Of a DNA stretch of 64,000 nt, positions 43,101 through 54,874 are shown one piece after another. Each line of letters opens with the position of its first letter. Within the stretch, counting starts at the first letter, position 1. The DNA comes from Daphnia pulex (lineage: Eukaryota; Arthropoda; Branchiopoda; Diplostraca; Daphniidae). A program made the position numbers and the translations under genes. The stretch is taken from contig NC_060028.1 of NCBI RefSeq assembly GCF_021134715.1, positions 8,841,482 through 8,905,481 of the forward strand, given 5' to 3'. The notes below the pieces were generated by a model, which ran no database searches, was not told the DNA's origin, and saw only the letters and a program-made list of their open reading frames with translations.

Positions 43101-46100
43101 GAGCGGATAGATCACGACACAAAAAAAAAAACAACAAACTGTCTAATTCTGGCGATTTCTTTCTTTCTTTCCATCCTATCCACATCCCGCCCGAAAAAAG
43201 AATTCCTCTTCTTTGGTTTTTGCCATCATTATATGCAAATTAAACCTGCCGAGAATCTGACAAGCGCGCGCTTTCCTCTCTTTCATCATCATCATCACAT
43301 CTTCTCTCCGAGCTTCTTCTTCTTTCAAAAAAACAAGAGCCTATCTATCTAGTCCTTCTTCTTCTTCTCTATATACCAAAGCAGCTGAGGCTCTCCTCTT
43401 GTTTTATTTTGATTCGGCAGTCACACACACATAGACCGGCACAGACGGACACACAATTTCTGCCGTTGCTGATGACTTTGAAATGATGTGACGTCATTCT
43501 CCGGCAGCAGCAGATGATCAAGCCAAGATCCGGGACGAGCAGAGAGTCTGCGTGCCATACTCTTTGGGACTGTTTGGTTCTGCATGTGTGTGTGTGTGTG
43601 GTGCCTAATTAAATATCGATTGGGGTTGATGCTCAATTCCTCCTCGTTTTCTTGTTGTTGTTTTCTCCGTCGAGAGATTCGACGTCCGTTTACAATCAAA
43701 ATAAGAAACAAACGGGAAAAAATCTGCTCAGTCGATTTGAGGATCGGGCACACACAGACTGCCACAGTGTGAGAGCTCAACTTCCGAGTGCACTAAACCC
43801 CGAACCGGAGGAATTTGATCAACCTCCCGAAAAAGGGGGGGAAGAGAAGCTAGCAGCAGCCGCATTCCCAGAAATGATGGAATCAAAAGAGCAGAATGGA
43901 GGAGAGCCATCAAATGGAAATCATTCATAAAAGAAGACAGATAGAGTCTCACTTCTTGTTCTATCTCTGTGTACCATTCAACGCTCCAAGGTTTTTCTCT
44001 TGACTAGTCTATGGTAGGGTGGAGGAACAATTTTTAATTGAAATCATTTCAACAATAAAAGTCAAATTTTTCAGAATTTCCCCCCCTCGAAAAAAGTTGA
44101 AAGGATTAATGAAGACAGAAGGGAGTGACCATCACGAAATTGGGAATAATACCGAAAAAACAATCAAAATTGAGATGGTCAACTCTCACGCAAACGGTTC
44201 TGGGAAAATCGTCGTCGCCTTTTTTTGTTATCGCTCACGAAATATAATTCTCTCTCTTGGACAAACAAAACAAACCGAGGACCGGGATTTTTTCTTTTTT
44301 TCGTTGAATTTAAGCGACGGACCAACGAGAACAAACAACATGATATACTTTGACTATGCGCACTGCATCACGATGACTCTCAATTGACTTTTTTACTTTA
44401 GAAAAAAGGAGGAAAAACAAAAGGGGAATTTTTTTTTTCTTCTTTCTTCTTCTTAGCGGGAAAACGAATTTCGTTGGTCCGGGAAAGCACATCAACACGA
44501 CCCAAGGCCTCCAAAGTAAAAAGAAGAAGAATTGAAGAGAAGGAAAAAAACAATCATTCAACTTGTTTTGAATTTCAATAGAGTGGTGGTGGCTGCTGCT
44601 GCAGCTTCGCCTATGTGCTGCGAGTTGTGGCCTCCATCCGATAAAGATCCACACACGACCAGAAGATAAAAAACAAAAAACGAATCTCGTGAAGAGAATA
44701 GTCGTTCAAAAACTCTTCAACGAATTTCTTTTTTCTAAAAAAAAAAATATCCGCAGAAAACAAAAGGAGACGAGAAAACAATTGCACGTGACGTGCGGAC
44801 CGCGCGTTCAAATCCCGCGTGAATCTCTTGATTTGACCTCGTTTCCTCTTTTTAAAAAAATCATTCACGAGGAATTGGTCGACTGTGCAAATAATAAAAA
44901 AAAAAAAACATCCGGAATGGATGCGCACAGGTAGATAACCCTCCGAGAAAAAATAAAAACAAGGACGAGGGAATCACGAGGGCACGAGCCTGATCTGAAT
45001 GAACGCACGGGCAAAAAAAGGGGGGTGGGGGATACCAATGAATTAAGGAGACGCCGCCTTATAGACGCGAATCGCCATCATCCCGAAATAAAAGTTTTGT
45101 GAAGGAAAAGAAAAAGAAGAAGAAGAAGAAAACACGAAAAAAAGGGGCACGAAAGATCTTGTGAAAAACACATCGTGAGCGTGAATAATCAGCGGCGGGA
45201 AACCATATGTATATATATATAGAAATATAAATAAATATTATCTACAAGGAAGAAGGAGAAGGAAAAGAATTGAAGAAGAGGCCACTCCTTGTCTCATCGG
45301 TTACGAGCCAAGATGAGGAGGAAGAAGAAAAAGAAAAAGAAAAAAGAGAGAGAGTGAGGCTTACCTGTCAAAGGTTGCCGTCAGTCTTGACTGAAGCGTG
45401 TCTGTTGAGCGTGAGCGTGTAGGACGGACCCATAGACCAAGCACAACGGCACACTTGCCTAGCTCCAACAATCGGCTGCGGAGCTCGCCGAGGTGAAATG
45501 AAACGATGGCAACTTGTTCCAGCCGAGCAGACAGACGCAGGATAAAAACACACGTGCGCGATGAGCTGGTACGGCACACAGGAAAAAAAAACACAATCGC
45601 GGGATGCGGGAGGGCCTCCTTCATTTAGTGCTGGACAGCGGCCAGCAATAGTTTCGCCATTTTTTTTCACGCGCGCGGCCACCGTGAAAAAGATTTTTCT
45701 CTGCAAGTTCGAAATCAATGGGTTGTTCATCAATCAAAAACCGAGCCAAAACAACAATGGAGCACAGCAAACACTATCGGCCAATAATAAATGTCAATAT
45801 GCCAAATATAGAGGCAAGGCGGGAATTTCAATCGGGTGGGGGGGTTCAGCGAAGGTCAAAATAACAACACACAAAAAAACAAGGCGTGAATATTGGCGCG
45901 CCAATTTTTGAATGTGTCCAAATTTCGTAGCGGTTGAAAAACACACAAGGAAATGAGGAAGGGGGGGAATAGAGAGACGGGAAAAAGACTCTGCGTCCCG
46001 GTCTGATCACGGCCGGCAACTGAGCAGCCGCCTGGTCCCGCAGGCAGCCAACACAGCATCCCGTGGCAGCTTAACACAACACGGAGAGAGAGAGAGAGCC

Positions 46101-49100
46101 TCCCTTCCATCACGCGGCGGCCTTATTCCATCTCTTCTTTTTCTTTTCTTCTTTCCTCTCTCTTCTCGCTCCTTTCTTTTTCCCCTTTTGCCTTTTAAAT
46201 ATGTCCATTACGGGTCGTCCCAGCTCACACAGACCAAAAGGACACGCCACCCATTTTTTTTCCCGACCGTCCATGGCTCAATTGACTTCACGTCATCACG
46301 GAGAAGTAGCTACCAGCCAAACTACAAACCGTCTGTTTAGGACGTCTCTTCCGAGCATTCATAAAAATGGGAAAAAGAATAAACGTTATTATTATAAAAG
46401 AGAGATATCAACCAAATTGTTTCAACACCTGATGGCGAGAAGATGAAGCTATAGAGAAGAGATTCTTCTTTTTTATTATCGGCCTTTTTTTTTTATTTTT
46501 TGTAATTCCGGAACAGAAGCTGGATTTCCTGGCCGTTTTCATGGCGAACACCCGCTGACCCGAATCGACTGAATTTCCCATCACTATGCAGGAGCTCCAT
46601 CTAGTAACAGCACGGAATCAATGTGAATGGGAAATCGAAGGAGAAATAACAAACAAAAAAAGAAAGGATCAATGAAAATAAATCTCTGGTGGCAAAACAA
46701 CAACAACAACATCGAGTGTATATACGACCGCACGTATAATGTAAATTCCCATTTCCAATCGAGCGGAGTTCCCCCCACCGCCGAACTTTATTCATTTCCC
46801 CCAACCAGCACCGTCAATTTGAACAGTAGTCCCGAATTTGGCGGGATAGAGCGCCGGGACCGAGAGAGGAGGAGGAGGACGACGACAATCATTCAACAGT
46901 TGAATTAACGGGAATAGACACAGTGACAGAAACAGAGGAATAAAAGGAAAAGAATTCAATAGAAATAGAGAGAGAGAAGAGCCCAGAGCTGTTGCCACAA
47001 TAATAATACCGAAAGCGAGTTCATAGTGAACGAAGCTACTGGCGATGGATGCGCACACACAAACACACACTATTCAGACTCTCCATCCTTTTCTTTCTCG
47101 GCTACTGGAACATCGAAAAAAGACAATCCCCCAAACACAAAGTCATTCATTCGAAAATAGCAGCGAATCACTCGGCCGTCCGAGTCGCCCAAGCGCTGTT
47201 GTTGCGCATCTTCTTTTGATTTTCGACTTATTTTAATCATTCCGGGAAACCTGACAAGACGATATTTCTACTGTTTTTTTAAGTTGTAATACCGTCCAAG
47301 AATAAAAAACGGTAACGAAATGACATTTCGTTATTCTGTTTGATTCACAAAAGTTGATTTTAAAAGGGAAGGAAACAAACAAAATTTAAATTTATAAATT
47401 TAACGGAAAAAGGAAATAAAATTAACTATTTATAGCCGATTGTCAATCGAAAAATGCCATGGAAAGAAAAAGAAATCAGTGGCGCGCGACTCTCATTTGT
47501 TGCGTGCGGCGGCGCTTTTAATGAAAAGTCAACACACGTTCTCGTCACACGCACACGTCCACCCGAGTTTTCCCTCATTTTCTCGACGAGAATGTCTCAC
47601 GATTTTACGACCCGAAAGGGACGACACACAACAACAACAACACGAAAAACAAAAACAAAAATGGAAGTGAAGAAAAATCATCATCAAGAAATGAAAAAGA
47701 CTTAAAACACACGGGCGAACGGCGCGCGCGCGCAGTCTGGATTCAATCTGCAACTTGTGTGTGTGTGTGTTGTTTGTGTCGACCCACGTTTGGTTTTCAC
47801 CGTCGAAGCGAGTGGGAGATGAGTCGACTCGACGGGAATGATGGATCACCATTTTTCTGTTTCTTTTTAACATTCAACACACAAGAAACGACTAAACCGC
47901 CCTAAAAATACGATTTGTCAATCAAAGGTGAAGGGAGACGGACGAAAGGAGACGGATGCCTAATGAACTCTTGCCTTTGTACGGTCACCAATTATTGATC
48001 ATCTTTTAATTTCTAGTCAGCGATTGTCATCCCAACGGCCTTTCACACTTATTCATCAAATTCTTACCTTCTTTTTTGTGCGCGTCGTCCTTTGGAAATT
48101 ATTGACAGACAGGGCTGCTGGATGAATTATGGATGAAGATGTGACGATCCAGTGTCGAGTTTCTTTTCTCTCCATCCAAGATAAAATTTGGTGAGATTGA
48201 TGAATACAGTGTTCACTGTACGACGAGACGTAAAAGGGGTCGGGTCCGGTACCGGAATGACACATGTGGCATTTAGAGTTGGAACGGCACAGGAGTCAGC
48301 GAAGAAGAAGAAACTGTTGAGTGAAGACGGAAGAAAAAGGCTAGTAGCTCAGCTTTCCCTCCCTTTGCATATAGGACCTTGCTAATGAGTGTTCGCTTGG
48401 GCGCCAGAGAAAACAGTGACACCTCATCAGCATCGGGAGCCAGCAACACAGCAATGTCTCTCTCTTTCTTTTTCATGGCGGGGGTCAAAAATATACAACC
48501 CCGTCAATGATTGCGTCCGTTTGGGAGAAAAAGAGAGTACAAAGTTACATTAGCTGCTCACCAAAAACTAATTTATGTATCTTATCCATCTCTTTTCTTT
48601 TCTTTTTTTTTAAGGAGGGAGAGGAAACTTCTTGTTTGGTTTTCCTTCCGTCGTGTAAAAGAGTCGAGCGCTTGAGAGAGAAAGAGCGTCACAACCCGAA
48701 AAGAACTTTTCCATCAACCAGGCGGGATCTATTACAGCTGGGCTGGCCATCTTCGGCGCTCTCTCCCGCTTTTCTTCGTGTGTGACGATGACACGGCACG
48801 GTCCTCCTCCTTAATGTGTTACCTCTTTTCATCTCTTTCAACGCCGTCTCGGGACACCTAAATTTAGACATTCAAAACTCAATCAAATGCGAGAGCTATT
48901 TACTGTGAACTCTGTAGGAAACTCACCACACAACAAAGGGGGGATTAACAAGATACTTGATGCAATTTTCACGCTCACAATTTTTACCATTAATCGGAAA
49001 GTTGTGTCTAGTTTCTCACCAATCTTCAACAAAAATTGGGACAACTTGAACAATGGTATCAAATACAAATTTTTTTTCCAACTACGATTTAAATACAATT

Positions 49101-49367
49101 CAGTCCTATAAAGAAGAAAACATCCTGCATCTTCTGTGCTTCTATCATTGGAATAAAGAAATCGCCAACAAGAAGCTTCATTATTCAGACAAAAGACTTT
49201 TTTGGGGGGTCTCTTTCATTTTCGAGTTTTGTCAGACGCTGGAGGAGACAAAATCGGGAAAAATGTAAAGATAATTGATAATGCCGGGATAGTTATTTTC
49301 ATAGTGCTTGTCCGTAAGACCAGGCGTGAGATACACAAAAAAAATTTAGTTACGACGGGGTTGTTAT
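40109..49367. other. Gene desert upstream of EGR
   Basis: No coding gene seen in 9.2 kb. Exact CREs at 42017-42024, 42630-42637 and 43489-43496. Plus-strand TATA-like boxes TATAAAAAG at about 42418 and 42936. A (TTG)n run at about 42432-42450 and (TG)n near 43585. From about 43 to 47 kb the plus strand has long purine-rich tracts. Minus-strand donors CAG|GTAAGC at 45367 and AAG|GTAAGAA at 48067 could be alternative 5' exons of EGR. The many open frames here are low-complexity. Confidence 0.4.
45367..45733 (-). other. Possible distal 5' exon of EGR
   Basis: The stretch ends in a consensus donor (TTTGACAG|GTAAGCCTC on the minus strand). It has an open frame but no recognisable protein, so it would be 5' UTR. 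Only the donor supports it; its start is unknown. Confidence 0.2.
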
Positions 49368-52300
49368 CTACTCCGGTGGATCCGCAGGTTGGTTCTTGCT
49401 GTTTAGATTTCGGTTGCGATTCTCAGCACTTAGCCGCCGGCAAACGTCGGCTAGAGGTAAATCATCTGCTATAATATCCGTATAGATTTACACAAATAAG
49501 AAAAAGAAAGAAAAAACCAAATGATAAACCCAATAGAATGAAACCAAAAAAAGAAAAGGAAAATGAAATAAAAAGCAGTTTTAAAAATATACCTTCGTCG
49601 CCACTGTATTTAAGACAGAAATCATCGTCTTGCATGCTGTCGTCTAGTTTCTGAGGTGTTTGGCTGTGCTGTTGCTTAGACATAAACTCATTGCAAAAGC
49701 GCAAATCTTCCATAATCTCATCATCATCATCGGCAGGAGGAGCCGATTCTGTCTCGGAGCTATCGCCGCCTCCCTAGCGTGAGTTATTGCCATCAATATT
49801 CATTCCTTTCTTCTGACGTAATGTACAAATAATAATTTCACGCAGTTTACCTTGCATTCCATCGGAGGCTGAAAGCCTTCCTCTTTGGGCGATCCTTGAG
49901 AACTACCGACGCTCGACTATTGACCAAAGGGAGAACAGTGGAATAATTAGGATGGAACCGATGCAAGGAATGAAGAGTCAATTTAACTTTCACATTAATT
50001 GTTACCTTGCAATCAATTTCCACACTATCCAAAGAATTGGAAATATTTGCTCGCTGTGAAGACCCACGAGGTGGTAAATGGTCAGTTGACGTTGGTAGCG
50101 CACGATGAGTACTTAAGGAACGTGCAAGTCGACCTAGTTTTCGAATAAAAAATTATTTATCAATTACTTCGATAACAAAATCGCCACTTTGTACGAACCT
50201 TTTGGAGTGGATGGCGAAATTTCGGAGATTGCTCTTTGATATGGGAGTCTGCTGTTTTGGTATTAAAATTGCATTAATTTTAAGAACATTAATTCAGCAT
50301 AAACTACAATAAATGAGTAAAACCTTGTGTGTCCGGGCCCTGCTCGTCCACCTCGCACTCGAAGCCCAGTTCCACTACGACCCTTCCATGGTGGGGCGAA
50401 CGGAGTACTGCAAAGCGAATAAATATTCAGATGAGAACAGATTGCAGTAATAAAATAGTTAAAGGTATCACCTTTGAGAATAGTTATGACCACTCAATGC
50501 AGAATGGGGTGAATCATCCGCGTCAACTTGATGCCTAGGCCTTTTCGTGAGTCCAGCGTTAAGTGATGTGGCATCAGACTTCCGCTCAACTGGACTCCTT
50601 TTCCCAGAACCTGGAGCAGGTACTTGGGTCAAAACTGCTGAAAAGAAAGTTGATATTTCTTCCAAAATACAGGTATCCACCATCGACTGGGTAACATTTT
50701 GTAGTTTCTTTTTCCATCTAAAATTTAAATTCGAATTCATAATTTGATATTCGCCAAGGAGATGATGTTTGCCAACTGATGACTTACTTTAGCATTCTTA
50801 ACGAATCAACAGCACCGTCTACCACTATGAGAGAAGACTCAGCTTTCATACGGTGTCTGAGCTGCTCTATTCCATCTACAGTGCACGTCGAGGAAGATTG
50901 ACCTACGATCAACATAGTAGGACATTTGATATCTAGAATGAAATCATCAGGTTCGCCTCGTTTGCCATCAACGCAGAAGAGTGGGAAGCCTAAACAAAGT
51001 AGCGCCGTAACTGGTTCTATATAGGCGACCTAAAGGAATTGCGCAATAAATTTTAACTCTCTGAGAGGTATAAAAATGTATTTACCTGTGCGGCTATTAA
51101 TGCCCCTTGTTGAAGACCTGCAAGAACGATTGGGCGAGTCGGGCAGCCTGCTTTCAGCTCTTGGACTTTCTGTACCGTAGCATTGATGATGGCCTCAACA
51201 AACATAGGTAAGGGTAGTGTTTGTGGGGTCGATGATGTCTGGAGAGAAACAGTTGTTACTCTTCCAAGAGTCTGTAGTAGGTTGTGCCAAGTTTGAAAGC
51301 GCCTTGACCCATTCATACTGAATAAGGATAGATAAGATTTTATAAGAATATCATAATTTTTTTTAAATTTTAATGAATGTTTTACCTTGATAAAGAATTG
51401 TAATTATTGGTTCCTGAAGGTACCATAATAATGAATGGTGTTACAGGTGGAGCTTTGGTAGTTGCTGAAACACTGGGTTTCAAAGCAGGCTCCCAAGGCT
51501 TGCTAACAACGAAATTCAGGATTTGGTTGTTTAAAGCCAAAAGCTTGCTGTTAGTAAGAGGAGTGTTGAGTATTCGATCAACCAAGGTAGGCACTCGACT
51601 CTGGAGCACTTGTAGCATATTTATGTAACATAACAGATAATCTTGATTTAGATGTTCGATTAGTGTCAAATGCAGCCACTGAGTTATCTTCACATCCCAT
51701 GACACTGAGGAAAGGATTATTCTCAATTTTTTTGCAGAACCTTCCACGTTGATTTTCTTTTGGATAGCTTCATTTTCAAGTTTTTCAGTAGCTAGTTTTG
51801 CCATGTTGTCTGCAATAAGCAATTTTACAACCTATTTCAAAGTAGATGAGCTTGACTGAACACAGTAAATGTTAAAAATGCATAGACCTTATTAAAAATT
51901 CGATTTTGCAATGGAGTCCATCCATCTCTTTTGACCGTTTCTTCCCAATCTGAATTATTTTCATCTGTTGAAAGAAGACTCAACTTCTGCACTGATTCCA
52001 CATAATTTTTGTCAGTGACTTCAGTATCTAGGATAGAGTGGTGTTTTACGGGAGAAGAGACTTCAACATCTATCACATCATCACTAAAATTTTGAAAATA
52101 GTAAATAATATTGCAGTAATCCCATAAAGAGTAAAAAACATACCAAGCAGGAGAACTCTTCTCTGCAAAAAGAACACGTATAGGTTTACAATGGGCCATT
52201 TCTTGGCGCCAATTCCATGGTTTAGCATAGCAATGATCCAGTTGTACTGGGCTAGGTTCGGTACCCTTCATATTTAGTTGAAAACTTACGAACACAACCA

Positions 52301-52381
52301 AGACAAAACAATATGAATGTAGTTTACCGATCCATTAGGTATATTCCTACAAGTAATCGAAGCCTCCCGACTATCTTCCAT
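49368..52381 (-). CDS. KANSL3: KAT8 regulatory NSL complex subunit 3
   Basis: Thirteen exons: 52381-52328, 52265-52144, 52083-51888, 51831-51386, 51317-51086, 51029-50788, 50717-50472, 50407-50324, 50251-50199, 50133-50006, 49916-49851, 49773-49593, 49468-49368; 716 residues, frame kept at every junction. Matches to KANSL3 include LDHCYAKPWNW, DGWTPLQNRIFNK, LSSVSWDVKITQWLHLTLIE and VPTLVDRIL. An alpha/beta-hydrolase-like core follows: IVLAGLQQGALIAAQ, LLCLGFPLFCVDGKRGEPDD, LDIKCPTMLIVGQSS, then LTQ/VTQSMVDTCILEEI. The nucleophile-elbow Ser of true hydrolases appears to be missing (GLQQG), so the fold is probably structural. The tail is disordered and acidic. The NSL complex carries the MOF acetyltransferase to active promoters and acetylates H4K16; NSL3 also binds microtubule minus ends in mitosis. 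The protein is shorter than vertebrate KANSL3 (about 900) through a reduced tail. Confidence 0.95.
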
Positions 52382-54874
52382 TGCTTTAACTACCATTTAG
52401 TAGTTAAACTCAGAGACACGCGACCACGCGACTTTTAGACGCTAGACTGTTTATTATTGAGAAATGAGAAATGTTGTGCCGTGCACGTAGTTCTTATTTT
52501 TACCGATAGACGGACCCAAGCACGGCAGTCCAAAATTCATTTGTTTTTACACGAACAAAATTAATTTTACAGGGATAAATTAACCACGGATTAGACTATA
52601 CAACCATTGAATGAGAGTTTATATTTTGACCTTCAAATGTTTCCTTTTCGTATTTTGTTTATTTTGATGATATCATACTGGCAGGACTCTTCCACATGCT
52701 TCCACCTTGAACATGAACACCAATAAAAGTTGGTCAGAAGTGAACGCGCGAGCCTAATTAGTCAGGGAGCACTTGTCAAAATGTACATAAACCTTTTGAG
52801 GAAACAACCCGTCAGGGAAAGAATGAGATTGTAAAACGCGTCTCCGAGTCAAATTGAATTGGTCGCTTTCACGCGTGCTGCACTTCCAAAGTCAGCGTGA
52901 GTATTGGGCAGTATGGGCACAAACCACAAACCTCAGAAATTGAAATTTATGGCCATTAAATGCAAAAAAATATGAGAATCAAATTATCGACAGCACAACG
53001 CGTCAATCGTTTGTTTTTAATTAACTATGGACAGTTTTATTGTCGGTTTTGTGGGAAAATACGAATTTCAGTTATCGGGCACCACTGTAAATTTGGCCGG
53101 GTAAATCAAATGTTCGAATAGTAATTTAACTGATTATTGGTATTTGAATCAAACATTTTATTTCATTGCTAATTTATAATTAAAAGTTTTATTACCTTTT
53201 ATCAGACACTTGATGGAAATGAATTTCACTCATTTATAATAATTATAGTTTTATAGTCATATTATTACCAGCACACTCACAAACTTCCTTCCTTCTCCGA
53301 GGAACATAAACAACTGGCGGCTGAAGAAAATATTCGTGACCACCTGATGGTCATTTCTTGTTCACCAAGCGGTAATTGGCCTGATTATTGGACTTGAGAC
53401 CAAATAAAAGAATAGCTAATAATTTTGGTAGAGATCAGTTGAGATTGTGAGCAGTTGTGTCGCTGAACGAACATCATCATCGTTTCTTATTAAAATTAAA
53501 ATTTGTTTCCTTCCAATTGTGTCACACCTATGCTGTGAATGTATATAACCCTGTATGCTTTACTTGTATGACTGCTCTTCATCAATATGCGGTCCCAATA
53601 CCGTCCCAATCATCGATACATGAATCTTATTTTACTTCTAGACTCACTCCCCGATTGATTAGTCGCTCTGTTGCTTTAAAAGACGTCTATCATAAGCATC
53701 GTAACCTATAAAAACCCGTTGTCTCAGACTAATTGGTTTCCGAAGTTGTGTCGGTCGACCGGTAGGTATCCGTAGGTCCGACCGTCAACCGCTACCCCGT
53801 TTACTCAGTAAAACGCAAGGGAGTCCAACTATAAGGTCCAGTATGCAGCGCAATGTTACGAGCGTTATACTCATGTCAGTTCAATTTTCCAAAACATCTT
53901 AATTTATTTTGCTTATTTCAATAAATTTACCCTTATAATTACTCTATTTTATTCTTGTCCTAACTGTGTCTCCATTAAAACGTGAATACGGCAATTGCCA
54001 TCTGCAATACGTCATAACAATTTGCAATATTAATTGTGAAGTTCCGCTGCGCTGCACGCTGCAATGTACCCGCTCAAAACCTCCTTTGGGATTTTGTAAT
54101 AATATGACTCTATTTATACAACTCAACTCAATTATATTGGAGTTGCAAGGGAGTCTGTCAAAGGGCAAAAGTTCTGGGCAAAGTGAAAATGTTGATGAAT
54201 GAGTATGAATAAAACTTGATTTTCTATTTTCCCTTAGTTTGTTTTCGATTTAGATAAAAACTGATGTCATCGTTTACTTAAAAATGAAACACAGTCTCAG
54301 TCATTGTCTAGCACGAGTGCACGAACACAATAGTCGCTATGAGGTAATCAATGATAAATTGTGCCCTCTGCTCCAGCGCTCTATCACTAGGTCCTCATTT
54401 TGGTTTTACGTTTGTTTTGGTTTAACAGCAGATAAGGCTTTTCTAAAAGATCGAACAAGAATTTGTGTATGATTTGATCAGATGGAATGGAAGAAAATAA
54501 TTAAATTTGCAGTGGTCTATAATTTTGTCCTATGTAATAATTCTCCTTGGTGCAGCCATATTTCAACCATTTTTACATAAAAATATGCACGGATAATATC
54601 GGTTAAGAATTCTACTTAAATATGGTTTGAAAATACCTGAAAGAAAAACGTACGAAAATAAAACAAATGCAAAAAGGTCAGCGATGATGATTAATGACGT
54701 GTAGAATAAAAATAGTAAAAGATATAGGGACTATCAATAATAATATGAGCTATGCAAAAATGTACAAATCGAATCGTTGAATCGATGATTGAGCCATGCA
54801 TCCAACACGCACGTTTCTCCAAACTGGTCATATTTGCGCAAAATAACCATTTTTGTCAAATGTCGTTTAGACTA
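52382..54874. other. Intergenic region between KANSL3 and PAQR3
   Basis: About 2.5 kb, AT-rich. It holds the KANSL3 promoter at its left end and the PAQR3 3' UTR at its right. No coding exon or clear repeat was recognised. Confidence 0.5.

Noticed and set aside
44795-44825. tRNA-like T-arm (GTTCAAATC with flanking CGCG)
   Set aside because: The 5-bp stem does not pair well and no D-arm, anticodon arm or acceptor stem fits around it.
45368-45733. 121-codon minus-strand ORF as a protein gene
   Set aside because: No recognisable domain, ends in a stop just before a splice donor; better explained as possible 5' UTR.
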